From Alkalibacterium sp049389645 (GTDB taxonomy: Bacteria; Bacillota; Bacilli; Lactobacillales; Carnobacteriaceae_A), in contig NZ_CP186540.1 of assembly GCF_049389645.1 (NCBI RefSeq), forward strand, positions 1,984,001 to 2,048,000: DNA of 64,000 bases, in the 5' to 3' direction. Shown in pieces: positions 54,044-62,749 of this stretch. Numbering within the stretch: the first letter of the stretch is position 1; every line of letters starts with the position of its first letter. The notes beneath the pieces were generated by a model. The model ran no database searches. It saw nothing but the letters and a program-made list of their open reading frames with translations, and was not told where the DNA came from. The position numbers and the translations under genes are program-made.

Positions 54044-54058
54044 AATAGGAGGGATACC

Positions 54059-54931
54059 ATGTCATCATTCGAAGGTCGTCAAATCAATCCAAAGAATTTT
54101 CATAAAAGTCAACTCAAGTTCTACGCAATACTGATCCCATTAGCTGTTTTTATGGGCTTGCCTATTGTTTATATATTCAATCATGCGTTCAAACCCATCG
54201 ATGAACTGTTTGCATTTCCTCCTAGATTTCTTGTTGAAAAGCCGACTTGGCAAAACTTTAGAACTCTTTTTGAAAGTTCGAGTCTAGGAGCTACACCCAT
54301 GTCCCGGTACTTATTCAACAGTATCATTGTGAGTCTGGTGGTTGTCTTTCTGACGATCATCGTAGCGACCATGGCGGGTTATGTCCTGTCGAAAAAACAG
54401 TTTCGCATGAAAAAAGTTTTAACTGAAATAAATACGATCGCTTTAATGTTTGTTGCCACAGCTGTTTCGATCCCGAGATATTTTGTGATTCAACAACTAG
54501 GCCTGATCAATTCATTCTGGGTGCACATCCTGCCCGCACTGGCCATGCCGGTCGGCCTGTTTTTGATCAAGCAATTTATCGATCAAATACCGGATGAAAT
54601 GCTGGAAGCGGCATTGATGGATGGCGCAAATGATTTTCAGGTATATTGGCGTGTGATCCTGCCGATGATCAAACCGGCTATCGCAACTGTTGCCATACTG
54701 GCCTTTCAGGCAACCTGGAATAATGTGGAAATATCAGATCTATTCATCAATAATGAAAGTTTACGAACCTTCGCGTTTTATATGAGTACGCTGGCAACGC
54801 AAGGGAACGCAGTAGCCGGACAGGGAATAGGTGCGGCGGCTTCATTGATCATGTTCATTCCCAATTTAGTCATCTTTATCTTTATGCAAAAACAAGTAAT
54901 GGATACTATGGCCCATTCAGGGATCAAATAA
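54059..54931 (+). CDS. Sugar ABC permease (MalG type), second operon, pair A
   Basis: A 290-residue six-helix subunit; EAA loop EAALMDGANDFQVYWRVILP. TAGGAGGG precedes the ATG, 15 bases after the previous stop. Together with the gene upstream it should form one channel; a second pair lies 4.3 kb further on in the same operon. Confidence 0.92.
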   Translation: MSSFEGRQINPKNFHKSQLKFYAILIPLAVFMGLPIVYIFNHAFKPIDELFAFPPRFLVEKPTWQNFRTLFESSSLGATPMSRYLFNSIIVSLVVVFLTIIVATMAGYVLSKKQFRMKKVLTEINTIALMFVATAVSIPRYFVIQQLGLINSFWVHILPALAMPVGLFLIKQFIDQIPDEMLEAALMDGANDFQVYWRVILPMIKPAIATVAILAFQATWNNVEISDLFINNESLRTFAFYMSTLATQGNAVAGQGIGAAASLIMFIPNLVIFIFMQKQVMDTMAHSGIK

Positions 54932-54946
54932 TACAGGAGGGTAAAC

Positions 54947-56965
54947 ATGAGAAGAGTTAGTAAGTTAATAAGTTCACTACTTTTACTATTCGTCATCCTT
55001 GTTTCTTTACCACTCCCGGTTGATGCAGCTGCCTATAAAACCTATTCTCAAGCACCTAGTGGGGATTTAGTAGAAACGCAAACTGCTTATGAAGCATATG
55101 ATATTTTGTATAGTAATCAAATGACTTCGCCTGAGGACATCGTGATAAAGGAATCGACCATTTATATCGTCGATTCTCAACAGCGACAAGTTCTCATCAT
55201 GGACATTAACGGAGAAGTATTAAACAGTTTTGGCGAAGATGTTTTGTCTGGACCAACAGGAATAGCGTTAGATAGTGAAAATAATATTTATGTCGCAGAC
55301 GGATCGGCAGCCCGCGTGTTTAAGTTTGCGGAAGACGGCGAGTTGCTCGCAGAGTTTGCCAAACCTGAGGAGCCGCTTTTTGGGACCTCCTCACCGTTTA
55401 CGCCGAGAAAAATCACCGTGGACATAAGAGGCAATATGTACATCGTCGGAGAAGGGGCCACTGCCGGGATCATCCAATTGAATCCTGACGGCGAGTTCCT
55501 GGGATACTTCGGCGCCAACGAAGCACCAACCAATTTTTTACAAGTGATCCGCGATAATCTTTTATCGGAGATCCAGCAGGCACGCGTATTTCGAAACGTT
55601 CCCCCTGCATCGTCGAATATCGATATCGACAACAAAGGGATCGTTTACACGGTAACCAGTACGGCACAGTCAGAAATCATAAAAAAATTAAATGTGGCGG
55701 GAGCAAATATGCTGGGCAGAGATGTTTACCAACCCACTGGTGCGGTGGATGTCGCTGCCGGATTGTATAACAATTTTTACGTGCTGACTGATCAAGGTCA
55801 GATCGTTGAATACTCGAATCACGGAGGTATTCTTTTCAGATTCGGCCAGCGTGATTCAGGCTCGCAACGCTTAGGTGTTTACAACAACCCGTCTGCGATT
55901 GGTGTGGACGAGTTCGGGACACTGTATGTCGTTGATTCCGAAGCACAGCTGATCCACAAACTGCGAACGACCGAATTTGCCGATGAGATCCACAGTGGCT
56001 TGATACTCTATGAAGATGGCAGATACATGGACAGTGAAGAATACTGGCAGAATGTCATCAATATGAACCCGTCATTTGGTATGGCACGCTTTGCCTTAGG
56101 AGAGTCCTATTTCCAAAGACAGGAATACGGGCGAGCGCTCAGCTCCTTTAGAACAGCCGAAGCGGTCCCGGCCTATTCCAATGCCTTCTGGGAAATTAGA
56201 AACGACTGGTTCCAGCGCAATCTGGGCATGGTACTGTTTGCCATCATTTTATTTTTCATTGCACTGAAGATCGTCAATGTGCTCACTCGTCGGAAATACG
56301 GAAAGACTCCGTGGCGCATGCTGAGAGAAAGAAGTCGCAGAAGCAAAACGGCGAGAGAACTGGGTTATGTCTTTCGAATGTTCAGACACCCCTTTGATAC
56401 GCTTTATGAGATTCAAAACATGAATAAGTCATCGGTAAAATCCGCAAGCATCTTGTACGGCGTGCTACTTATTCAATTTATCTTGTTCAACTATTTCACC
56501 GGCTTCATATTCAATTACCGTTTGGTGGATACCTATAACATAGTCATGCTAGTTATGATCTTCATCCTGACTTTTGCATTACTCATCAGTATGAATTACA
56601 TGATAGCGACCATTACCGAAGGCGAAGGATCGTTTAAAGATGTGTATATGGGCGTAGCCTATTCATTCGCTCCGGTCCTCGTGGGGATCATACCGGTCAT
56701 TTTGTTGTCAAACATCCTGACTCTGAATGAGGCCTTTTTGTTCCAATTCCCCATTCAAGTGATGCTGGTGTACACAGCTGTCCATCTCGTTATCATGATC
56801 AAAGAAATGCACGATTTTGAGAGCTGGAAAATTGTACAGAATATCTTGCTCACACTTTTCGCAGCTCTCGTTACCGTGATCGTACTTTATATTATGTATA
56901 TCTTATTCATCAATTTATATGACTTTATCTACTCACTTATACTGGAGGTGTCAGCACGTGTCTAA
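54947..56965 (+). CDS. NHL-repeat, TPR and Yip1-domain membrane protein
   Basis: A 672-residue protein with an unusual layout. A signal peptide (about 1-27) leads to an outside NHL beta-propeller (about 45-345, with recurring (I/V)YVxD and GxLxxxFG motifs) and a short TPR-like helical part (about 345-405). One helix (426-446) and a basic inside loop follow, and a five-helix Yip1-type domain closes it (about 495-665). The family occurs beside sugar ABC genes in other Firmicutes, but its job is unknown; a scaffold joining surface glycan sensing with the transporters is inferred. AGGAGGG precedes the ATG. Confidence 0.82.
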   Translation: MRRVSKLISSLLLLFVILVSLPLPVDAAAYKTYSQAPSGDLVETQTAYEAYDILYSNQMTSPEDIVIKESTIYIVDSQQRQVLIMDINGEVLNSFGEDVLSGPTGIALDSENNIYVADGSAARVFKFAEDGELLAEFAKPEEPLFGTSSPFTPRKITVDIRGNMYIVGEGATAGIIQLNPDGEFLGYFGANEAPTNFLQVIRDNLLSEIQQARVFRNVPPASSNIDIDNKGIVYTVTSTAQSEIIKKLNVAGANMLGRDVYQPTGAVDVAAGLYNNFYVLTDQGQIVEYSNHGGILFRFGQRDSGSQRLGVYNNPSAIGVDEFGTLYVVDSEAQLIHKLRTTEFADEIHSGLILYEDGRYMDSEEYWQNVINMNPSFGMARFALGESYFQRQEYGRALSSFRTAEAVPAYSNAFWEIRNDWFQRNLGMVLFAIILFFIALKIVNVLTRRKYGKTPWRMLRERSRRSKTARELGYVFRMFRHPFDTLYEIQNMNKSSVKSASILYGVLLIQFILFNYFTGFIFNYRLVDTYNIVMLVMIFILTFALLISMNYMIATITEGEGSFKDVYMGVAYSFAPVLVGIIPVILLSNILTLNEAFLFQFPIQVMLVYTAVHLVIMIKEMHDFESWKIVQNILLTLFAALVTVIVLYIMYILFINLYDFIYSLILEVSARV

Positions 56966-59249
56966 ACAAATGATTACAGCATTTATTGCGATCGGGATTC
57001 TCGGGTCGATGAGTTTTGTTGCCTACGCGAACGAAGAAGACAGTGAGGCCGATTCCAGTGTAGAAGAGGTCCAGGACACGGCAGGCGACTCACTGCTTGT
57101 CGAAGATACTGTCAATGAGGATGAAGAAGGACTCCTCGAACAGCCCTATGATTTAAGCGAAGTAGAAAGCCCGAATCCGTCATTGGCTACTTTCACGCTA
57201 GCGGCTGAAAACGAACAGCTTGCCTTATATGTTGAAGAAGATTCTCTAGCGATCAAAGTCGTAAATAAAAAGACGGACTACGTATGGAGTTCGACCATCG
57301 ATGATATCGAAGCAGAGAATTTAAATGAAACCTGGCAGACACTGGTAAGGTCGGCTGTCTCCATCGACAGCATCAATCAGCGGAATCAGGAATCAACAGA
57401 ATATCTGTTGGAGGATGAAACACTGATCGATTTAGATTATCTGGACGATGGCTTCAGTGCGACGATCCAGTTCCCTTCAGAAATCAAGTTGGCTCTCGAA
57501 GTGAAAATCGACGGTTCCCATTTCACAGTTAATATCCCTGAAGAAAGTATTGAAGAGACAGAAGACGCTCGACTGACAAACCTGTCATTGTACCCGTTCT
57601 TAGGTGCAACCAAACAAAACGAAGTGAGCGGGTATCAGTTTATTCCGGATGGATCGGGTGCGCTGGTTCGTTTTGATGATGACTCTGCACGCATGGATTA
57701 TCCTTATCGCTCACGCATTTATGGAGAAGACCAGGGCATCACGACCGGGCAGTCCTTGACAGATACACAGGCCCCTCATGTTTTGTCGATGCCGGTTTAT
57801 GGATTTGTCCATGGTGTGGATCAAAATGCCTTGTTTTCAATCATAGAAGCGGGAGCAGAGTACAGTGAACTGGTGGCTTACAAAGCAGGGCTGTCGACGG
57901 AATTCAACTGGTTGACCACTGAATTTATCTTTCGTTCGGCCTATAGACAACCGACCAATCGTAGTGGCACACAGGCCATAGACAGTATCCAGGCAAACCG
58001 CAATGTGTTTGATATTCAATTGCGTTTTGAGCTGCTGGAAGAAGAAGCAGCTAATTATGTCGGGATGGCTAAAGCCTATCAAGCTTATTTACTTGACTCG
58101 GGCATGCTTTCCGACCGGGACACAACGAATCCGGCTATTCGTCTTGAATTTTTAGGAGGCGAGCGAGAAGAAGGTTTGTTTTGGGATCGGTACATCGCCA
58201 TGACCTCGATCACGGATGTGTTGGAACACGTAGAAACCTTGTCAGCTGAAGGCATGGATGAAGCCATGCTCGTTTACAAAGGCTGGTACGATGGTGGCTT
58301 CACCGGGAAATTGCCAAACAAGTTTCCGCTGGACAGCCGTTTAGGCAGCAAAAACGAGGCAGTCGAGGTGCAGGACGAGCTAAGTCAACTAGGATTCGAT
58401 CTGCATTTCCAAACGGATTACACACGAGCATACAGTCGGCCAACTCAGATTGACAACAATGAATATGTCGAGCAGATCAACACAAGTGATTTAACCTTCA
58501 GAGAAAGTGAAAACACGTCTTACTCCTATTTATTACCGACTGGAGCGAAGGAACTTGTGGAACGTGATCTAGCAGAGTATGAGGACTATGGAATGACTAA
58601 CCTAGCCTTAAAGAATACACCCAAAGCGTTATTCTCAACCCATAACAACGGAAACGCCAGCGATAGAGGCGAAAATAAAGAGGCAACGATAGCTTTAGTG
58701 GAACAGTTGAATGAACAAACAGGGAAGCAGTCAGCTTTGTATGAGCCGAATGCGTATTTGTGGGATTTAGCTGGCAGTTACCTGGATATACCCATGGACA
58801 ATTCACGGTATATTTATATGACTGATGCAGTGCCCTTTATTCAAATTGTTTTGAAAGGACACCTCGATTACTATGCACCATTCTCTAATTTCGTTCCTAA
58901 TCAAAGAGAAAATACGTTGAAGACGATCGAGTATGGGGCTTTTCCATCCTTTTATTTAACAACTGAAGATCCCTTTTCACTAATCGATACTGATTCGAGT
59001 CACCTCTATACCTCCCAATTTGAAAATTGGCAAGAGGCTGTCCTGACACAGTATACAGAAGTGAAGCAGGTCGTGGATGCGACGAGGGATGCAACGATAG
59101 AAAGCAGAGAAATAGTCGAAGAAGGTTTGATCAAAGTGTCTTACTCAAATGACGTGCACGTTTTAGTGAATTATACAGAAGAAGCGGTAGTAACGGATTT
59201 TGGCACAGTAGACGGACAGTCGTTTATCATAAGTGAAGGAGGAGAGTAA
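56958..59249 (+). CDS. Secreted DUF5696-type protein
   Basis: A 763-residue exported protein: signal peptide ending AYA-NE (about residue 26), an acidic linker (about 28-70), a beta-rich N-terminal half (including GYQFIPDGSGALVRFDDDS) and a C-terminal half that looks like an (alpha/beta) barrel (MLVYKGWYDGGFTGKLP, FDLHFQTDY). It resembles DUF5696 proteins of Bacilli found with carbohydrate ABC genes. GTG at 56958 is chosen: GGAGG lies nine bases upstream and the codon overlaps the previous stop by eight bases. A glycosidase-like or glycan-binding role is possible but not shown. Confidence 0.82.
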   Translation: MSKQMITAFIAIGILGSMSFVAYANEEDSEADSSVEEVQDTAGDSLLVEDTVNEDEEGLLEQPYDLSEVESPNPSLATFTLAAENEQLALYVEEDSLAIKVVNKKTDYVWSSTIDDIEAENLNETWQTLVRSAVSIDSINQRNQESTEYLLEDETLIDLDYLDDGFSATIQFPSEIKLALEVKIDGSHFTVNIPEESIEETEDARLTNLSLYPFLGATKQNEVSGYQFIPDGSGALVRFDDDSARMDYPYRSRIYGEDQGITTGQSLTDTQAPHVLSMPVYGFVHGVDQNALFSIIEAGAEYSELVAYKAGLSTEFNWLTTEFIFRSAYRQPTNRSGTQAIDSIQANRNVFDIQLRFELLEEEAANYVGMAKAYQAYLLDSGMLSDRDTTNPAIRLEFLGGEREEGLFWDRYIAMTSITDVLEHVETLSAEGMDEAMLVYKGWYDGGFTGKLPNKFPLDSRLGSKNEAVEVQDELSQLGFDLHFQTDYTRAYSRPTQIDNNEYVEQINTSDLTFRESENTSYSYLLPTGAKELVERDLAEYEDYGMTNLALKNTPKALFSTHNNGNASDRGENKEATIALVEQLNEQTGKQSALYEPNAYLWDLAGSYLDIPMDNSRYIYMTDAVPFIQIVLKGHLDYYAPFSNFVPNQRENTLKTIEYGAFPSFYLTTEDPFSLIDTDSSHLYTSQFENWQEAVLTQYTEVKQVVDATRDATIESREIVEEGLIKVSYSNDVHVLVNYTEEAVVTDFGTVDGQSFIISEGGE

Positions 59250-60107
59250 ATGTTTGAAAAGTTTAGGAAAAATCCGGATAATGCGGGTTATCTGTTTATT
59301 CTCCCTTGGCTTATAGGGTTTATCACGTTAACGGTGTTTCCAATTGTGTATTCATTTTATCTCAGTTTCTATGATGTAACGATCACGACAGAGGGTATTC
59401 AGACTCGGTCGGTAGGTATGAGCAATTATCAAAATGCCGTTACGAGCGACATCGAGTTTATCAATCGGGTCATTGCTTTTTTGAGAGAGATCGTCGTCTC
59501 CGTTCCTTTGATCGTGATCATCTCACTCATGATCGCCTTGCTTTTAAATCAGAACATTAAATTCAGAGGCGTCTTTCGTACGATCTTCTTCCTGCCCGTC
59601 ATTATCAGCAGCGGTCCAGTCCTGGCTAAATTGATCGAACTGGACATTGCTACACTGGATGCGGTTCAGGACAACGCCGTATATGCGATCGTGGCCGGTA
59701 TGGATAACCTGCTGGCGAGTTCCTTCGTATATATTGTTGACAACCTGATCATCCTGTTATGGTTTTCAGGTGTACAGATTTTGATTTTCATTGCAGCCTT
59801 GCACAAGGTCGATAAAAAAATCTACGAAGCCGCTTCTATCGATGGGGCATCAGCGTGGGAACGATTCTGGAAAATCACACTGCCATCGCTGTTCCCAATG
59901 ATCATGGTGAACATCGTCTACACGACAGTCATGTATTCCGTCTCTTCACTCAATACAATTATCGCTCATATCCAGTCGAACATGTTCCAGCTCGAAACCG
60001 GCTTCGGTTATTCGTCAGCACTTTCCTGGATCTACTTCGTGCTGATTGTTCTGATCCTGGTCGTGTTCGTTGGCGTAGTAAGTTTATTTAACCGAAAGTA
60101 TAAGTGA
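59250..60107 (+). CDS. Sugar ABC permease (MalF type), second operon, pair B
   Basis: A 285-residue six-helix subunit; EAA loop EAASIDGASAWERFWKITLP. Its ATG directly follows the previous stop codon, with AAGGAGGAG in the end of the DUF5696 gene. It pairs with the next gene as the second channel in the operon. Confidence 0.92.
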   Translation: MFEKFRKNPDNAGYLFILPWLIGFITLTVFPIVYSFYLSFYDVTITTEGIQTRSVGMSNYQNAVTSDIEFINRVIAFLREIVVSVPLIVIISLMIALLLNQNIKFRGVFRTIFFLPVIISSGPVLAKLIELDIATLDAVQDNAVYAIVAGMDNLLASSFVYIVDNLIILLWFSGVQILIFIAALHKVDKKIYEAASIDGASAWERFWKITLPSLFPMIMVNIVYTTVMYSVSSLNTIIAHIQSNMFQLETGFGYSSALSWIYFVLIVLILVVFVGVVSLFNRKYK

Positions 60108-60123
60108 TAGAGAGGAAATGGCT

Positions 60124-61092
60124 ATGAAAACAATAGAGAGTAATCCACCTAAACAAGAGCACATCCAGAAAAAAATCTCACTCACCAAGTTGAAAAAATG
60201 GTTGCTCGGTACAAACTCAGACATGGGTTTATTGATGAAAGTCGTATCCTACGCTCTATTGATCAGTGTAGGTTTCATCTTCTTATACCCAGTTATCTAT
60301 ATGATTTCCTACGCATTCAAAGATCTGGGCGATTTGCTGAACTCATCAGTGAACTGGATCCCGACACAGTTTTATACAGAAAATATCACGCGCGCCTATG
60401 ATGTTCTGGATTATATCCCGACATTACTGCAGACGATTTTTGTCGCCGTGCTGCCGTCAGTCTTACAAATGCTGACAGCAGCAGTCGTGGGTTATGGCTT
60501 TGCGAGATATGACTTTAAAGGTAAAAAACTGTTACTGGTTTTGGTCATGAGTACGTTCGTGATCCCACCCCAGATCACTGTGATCCCAAGGTACATCCTA
60601 TTCAATCAATTAGGCTTATTAGGCAGTATTGCCGCTTATGCCATCCCGGCTGGATTGGGACAGGGGATCAATAGTGCGATATTTATCTTGATATTTTACC
60701 AGACTTATCGGACGATACCCATGTCACTCATCGAAGCGGCCCGTTTAGACGGTGCGGGAGAGTTTAAAATTTTCACAAAGATCGGAGTACCGATCAGCGC
60801 TTCCGCATTTATTATAAGTTTCTTGTTCTCACTCGTCTGGTACTGGAATGAAACCTACCTGGCATCCATATATTTTGGGGGCATGTTGACCACACTACCT
60901 CTGGAACTGCAGCGGTTTGTCGCAGCTTATAATAATATGTTTCCCGGCGGTGCTGGTGGGGGTACGGGCATAAATGAAGCCATAGAACTGGCAGCAACCC
61001 TGTTATCGATCATTCCGTTACTATTGATCTACTTTGTTTCACAAAAATGGTTTGTTGAAAGTATCGATCGCTCGGGTATTACCGGAGAATAA
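60124..61092 (+). CDS. Sugar ABC permease (MalG type), second operon, pair B
   Basis: A 322-residue subunit with a 35-residue charged N-terminus and six helices; EAA loop EAARLDGAGEFKIFTKIGVP. The ATG at 60124 lies eight bases after AGAGG; another ATG two codons earlier is too close to it. A GGAGGGTGI-like glycine-rich loop (PGGAGGGTGINEA) before the last helix is unusual for the family. Confidence 0.9.
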   Translation: MKTIESNPPKQEHIQKKISLTKLKKWLLGTNSDMGLLMKVVSYALLISVGFIFLYPVIYMISYAFKDLGDLLNSSVNWIPTQFYTENITRAYDVLDYIPTLLQTIFVAVLPSVLQMLTAAVVGYGFARYDFKGKKLLLVLVMSTFVIPPQITVIPRYILFNQLGLLGSIAAYAIPAGLGQGINSAIFILIFYQTYRTIPMSLIEAARLDGAGEFKIFTKIGVPISASAFIISFLFSLVWYWNETYLASIYFGGMLTTLPLELQRFVAAYNNMFPGGAGGGTGINEAIELAATLLSIIPLLLIYFVSQKWFVESIDRSGITGE

Positions 61093-61125
61093 TAAAAGAT
61101 AAAAGACAAGGAGCGTTTACGCTAC

Positions 61126-62361
61126 ATGGATAAAAATGAACTACTGGAATTAGAAATGAGGGGCTGTTTTGACTTCTTTTGGAAAGAGGCAAATACAGAC
61201 CCAAAGAGCCCCGGTTACGGACTGATCCGTGATGGCAATGGCAAACAGGACGAAGACAGAGCCAGCATCGCGTCAGTCGGTTTTGGGCTGAGTGCGATCG
61301 TGATCGGCATAGAAAAGGGCTGGATCACGAAAGAAGCGGGTGAAGCACGTGCTTTAGGGACACTGAAAACCTTCTGGAACAATGCAGAGCACCTGAACGG
61401 CTTTTACTATCATTTCCTGGAGATGGAAACAGCCAAAAAGTACCAAGCCTTTTATGATTGTGCCTCGATCATCGATACCGCCTTGTTTATCAATGGGGCC
61501 ATCACGGTCGCGGAATATTTCGGTGGAGACGTTTATGACTACATGGATAGGATCTATAAACGGATCGACTGGACCAAGTATTATGACGCGGACCGCAACC
61601 TCTTTTATATGGGCTACACCGAAGAAAAAGGCGGTTTTGGTCAATGGGACATGTACGCGGAGCAATTGATGCAGTACATTCTAGGCGTCGCGTCACCCAC
61701 CCATCCAGTCCCGGCTGAAATTTATAAAGGCTTCGAACGAGAACTCAGAACATACAAGGATTTCAACTTTTATGCGACACAGCACAATCCATTGTTTATT
61801 CATCAGTATTCGCATGCGTGGTATAACTTCAAAGATGTAGTGGATGAAGACGGCATCAACTGGTTCGATAATTCGGTTGCAGCAACGCGAGCGCAAAAAC
61901 AGTACGCGATCGATCACAGTGATCGTTACCCTTCATATGGTGAAAATGTCTGGGGCTTCACCGCCTGTGATGGACCGAAGGAAAGTTATGGGTCGAGAGA
62001 GTATCATGCCCACGGTGCACCAGCTTATGATACAGAAAACAGACCACTGCAAAATGATAACGGAACGATCGCGCCGACTGCAGCCTTGAGTTCGATCGTG
62101 TTCACACCGGAAGACTCGTTGAATGCGCTGGAACACTTTTATACCAATATACCCGAGCTGTGGAGCGAGTATGGTTTCTTGGACTCTTTCAACGCAGAAA
62201 TCGGGAGGTTATGGGTCGCGGACCGCGTCATCGGCATCGATAAAGGTGCAACACTGCTGATGGCTGAAAATTATCAGACAGGCCTGATCTGGGATCTTTA
62301 TATGCAGAACAATTATGTCAAAGCAGCTACCGATAAATTGAAGTGGACTAAAGCAAAATAA
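61126..62361 (+). CDS. GH144-like beta-1,2-glucanase (glucoamylase-fold, PF10091 type)
   Basis: A 411-residue (alpha/alpha)6-barrel protein. The opening RGCFDFFWKEAN, the middle YSHAWYNFKD and the GFTACDGP and GFLDSFN segments match the glycoamylase family that includes GH144 endo-beta-1,2-glucanases and exo-acting sophorohydrolases. It has no signal peptide, unlike secreted GH144 enzymes, so it should act on imported oligosaccharides. AAGGAG lies 12 bases before the ATG. It is the last gene of the operon. Substrate is inferred from family and from the GH94/GH3 neighbours. Confidence 0.75.
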   Translation: MDKNELLELEMRGCFDFFWKEANTDPKSPGYGLIRDGNGKQDEDRASIASVGFGLSAIVIGIEKGWITKEAGEARALGTLKTFWNNAEHLNGFYYHFLEMETAKKYQAFYDCASIIDTALFINGAITVAEYFGGDVYDYMDRIYKRIDWTKYYDADRNLFYMGYTEEKGGFGQWDMYAEQLMQYILGVASPTHPVPAEIYKGFERELRTYKDFNFYATQHNPLFIHQYSHAWYNFKDVVDEDGINWFDNSVAATRAQKQYAIDHSDRYPSYGENVWGFTACDGPKESYGSREYHAHGAPAYDTENRPLQNDNGTIAPTAALSSIVFTPEDSLNALEHFYTNIPELWSEYGFLDSFNAEIGRLWVADRVIGIDKGATLLMAENYQTGLIWDLYMQNNYVKAATDKLKWTKAK

Positions 62362-62383
62362 GTTTACATACAAGCGAAAGGGT

Positions 62384-62424
62384 AAAAAAACACTTAGTAG
62401 AGCTCACTTTACTGAGTGTTTTTT
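62384..62424 (+). terminator. Terminator of the second operon
   Basis: AAAAAACACT-AGTA pairs with TACT-AGTGTTTTTT around a loop with GAGCTCACT. It is a near copy of the terminator at 47153. Confidence 0.85.
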
Positions 62425-62749
62425 ATTGGTTTGAGTATGAGCGAACGGTGCTTGTTTAGCTGCGGATCAGTAATGTAGCTTTACTAAAAACAGCTGATTT
62501 GGACTGTCGGGTTTGCCTGGTTTGCCATAAACTCTTACACCCAAACAGCGACGGAATCGCCGAGCAGGGGACGAGTTGCTGGTATCTGCATATTGAGGGG
62601 CATATACAAAGGCATGTCAAAAAAAAGTGTATAGCGTCGTTTGGCGTAATAGTTTTGGAAGGGCTCAAAAAGAACAGCCGCAAGGATTTTAACTAGAGGT
62701 TAAAAAAGTGTATAATCGAAGTATTAAACAATGAAAGTAGGTTAGCATA
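62425..62749. other. Intergenic region before LacI copy 2
   Basis: No gene is supported. A 65-codon plus-strand frame (62499-62696) lacks a ribosome binding site and family match. TATAAT at 62711-62716 with a poor -35 (TTTAAC) is the likely promoter of the regulator. No CGAAACGTTTCR palindrome is present. Confidence 0.5.

Noticed and set aside
62499..62696. 65-codon frame between the GH144-like gene and LacI copy 2
   Set aside because: No ribosome binding site, no family resemblance, and an opposing frame is equally open.
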